Positions 5,664 through 5,860 of a stretch of DNA of 5,860 bases are shown here, piece after piece. The position numbers and the translations under genes were made by a program. How positions within the stretch are numbered: the stretch's first letter is position 1; each line of letters opens with the position of its first letter. The stretch is from NCBI GenBank assembly GCA_955652255.1, contig CATPAW010000187.1, positions 1 through 5,860 of the forward strand. The letters run 5' to 3'. Under the pieces are notes generated by a model. It worked only from the letters and a program-made list of their open reading frames with translations, did no database searches and was not told where the DNA came from. This DNA comes from an uncultured Chthoniobacterales bacterium (GTDB lineage Bacteria > Verrucomicrobiota > Verrucomicrobiia > Chthoniobacterales > UBA10450).

Positions 5664-5860
5664 TCGCGCCTCGGCAATAACCAATCGAGAGCATTATACA
5701 AGTCAGCCACCGCCGCGCCTTCGATCGGAGTGTTGTGATCGGCGCCGCGTAACGTGATGACGCGCTTCTCACCGGCGTAGGCGGTAACGACGAGATGCTG
5801 ATAGCGCGGCGCTACCACTTCGTCCTTTTCAGCCAGCAGAAAAATTGCCGGCGCGCGAAT
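5654..5860 (-). CDS. Alpha/beta hydrolase, C-terminal 68 residues (N-terminus outside window)
   Basis: An open minus-strand frame runs from the right edge to TGA at 5654-5656. It reads IRAPAIFLLAEKDEVVAP and so on, with Asp at partial residue 13 (5822-5824) after a hydrophobic strand. It then reads RVITLRGADHNTP with His at residue 42 (5735-5737), and ends in an amphipathic helix (LYNALDWLLPRRE). A strand followed by 'E.DEVVAP', then a second strand and 'GADHN', is the arrangement of the catalytic acid and catalytic histidine in serine alpha/beta hydrolases, here near the usual C-terminal position. The nucleophile would lie outside the window. Substrate class cannot be named; dienelactone-hydrolase-like or peptidase-S9-like proteins have similar ends. 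The gene is convergent with the permease, with a 5-nt gap, and probably ends at the nested terminator. It is a real gene fragment cut by the window edge, not a pseudogene. Confidence 0.8.
   Translation of the reverse strand: MRAPAIFLLAEKDEVVAPRYQHLVVTAYAGEKRVITLRGADHNTPIEGAAVADLYNALDWLLPRREIR

Noticed and set aside
1..5860. tRNA, rRNA, CRISPR, IS element, attachment site or defence system
   Set aside because: I looked on both strands and found no cloverleaf-like gene, direct-repeat array, transposase or integrase, and no nuclease or toxin-antitoxin motifs. Gene content is ordinary chromosomal.

Overview
The window is chromosomal DNA from a free-living bacterium of moderately high GC (roughly mid-50s percent by eye), with tightly packed genes and few clear Shine-Dalgarno sequences. 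The gene families (DUF4412-like, DUF2127, DUF3052, a lipoprotein-type membrane fusion protein) and a palindromic repeat of the 'GTCATTCCGAGC...' type fit a soil or environmental Gram-negative such as Verrucomicrobiota (Chthoniobacterales-like) or Acidobacteriota. That assignment is an inference with low to moderate confidence. No phage, IS, plasmid, CRISPR or RNA gene is visible.

Layout. (1) 1-1113, plus strand: the 3' end of a DUF4412-like protein gene, then maf (nucleoside triphosphate pyrophosphatase, house-cleaning). (2) 1110-2487, minus strand: a compact putative operon read right to left, DUF3052 protein, then a VOC/glyoxalase-fold protein 1 nt downstream, then a DUF2127 membrane protein 24 nt further on. 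Its end overlaps the end of maf by 4 nt. (3) 2488-2574: a short divergent promoter region. (4) 2575-5648, plus strand: a three-gene ABC exporter operon of the YbhG-YbhF-YbhS type, with a lipoprotein-like periplasmic adaptor (HlyD family), an ABC ATPase and an ABC-2 permease. ATPase and permease genes overlap by ATGA. A roughly 117-bp imperfect inverted-repeat element fills most of the gap between adaptor and ATPase and ends at the ATPase start codon. (5) 5654-5860, minus strand: the C-terminal 68 residues of an alpha/beta hydrolase, convergent with the permease, with an intrinsic terminator that lies across both stop codons.

The adaptor, ATPase and permease should form one ATP-driven export machine: the ATPase on the cytoplasmic face of a probable permease homodimer, and the adaptor in the periplasm linking it to an outer-membrane channel encoded elsewhere. 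The substrate cannot be read from sequence. The minus-strand trio has no clear shared pathway. I see no convincing evidence of a new biological system; the repeat element inside the exporter operon and the terminator nested in the permease gene are the most interesting structures.
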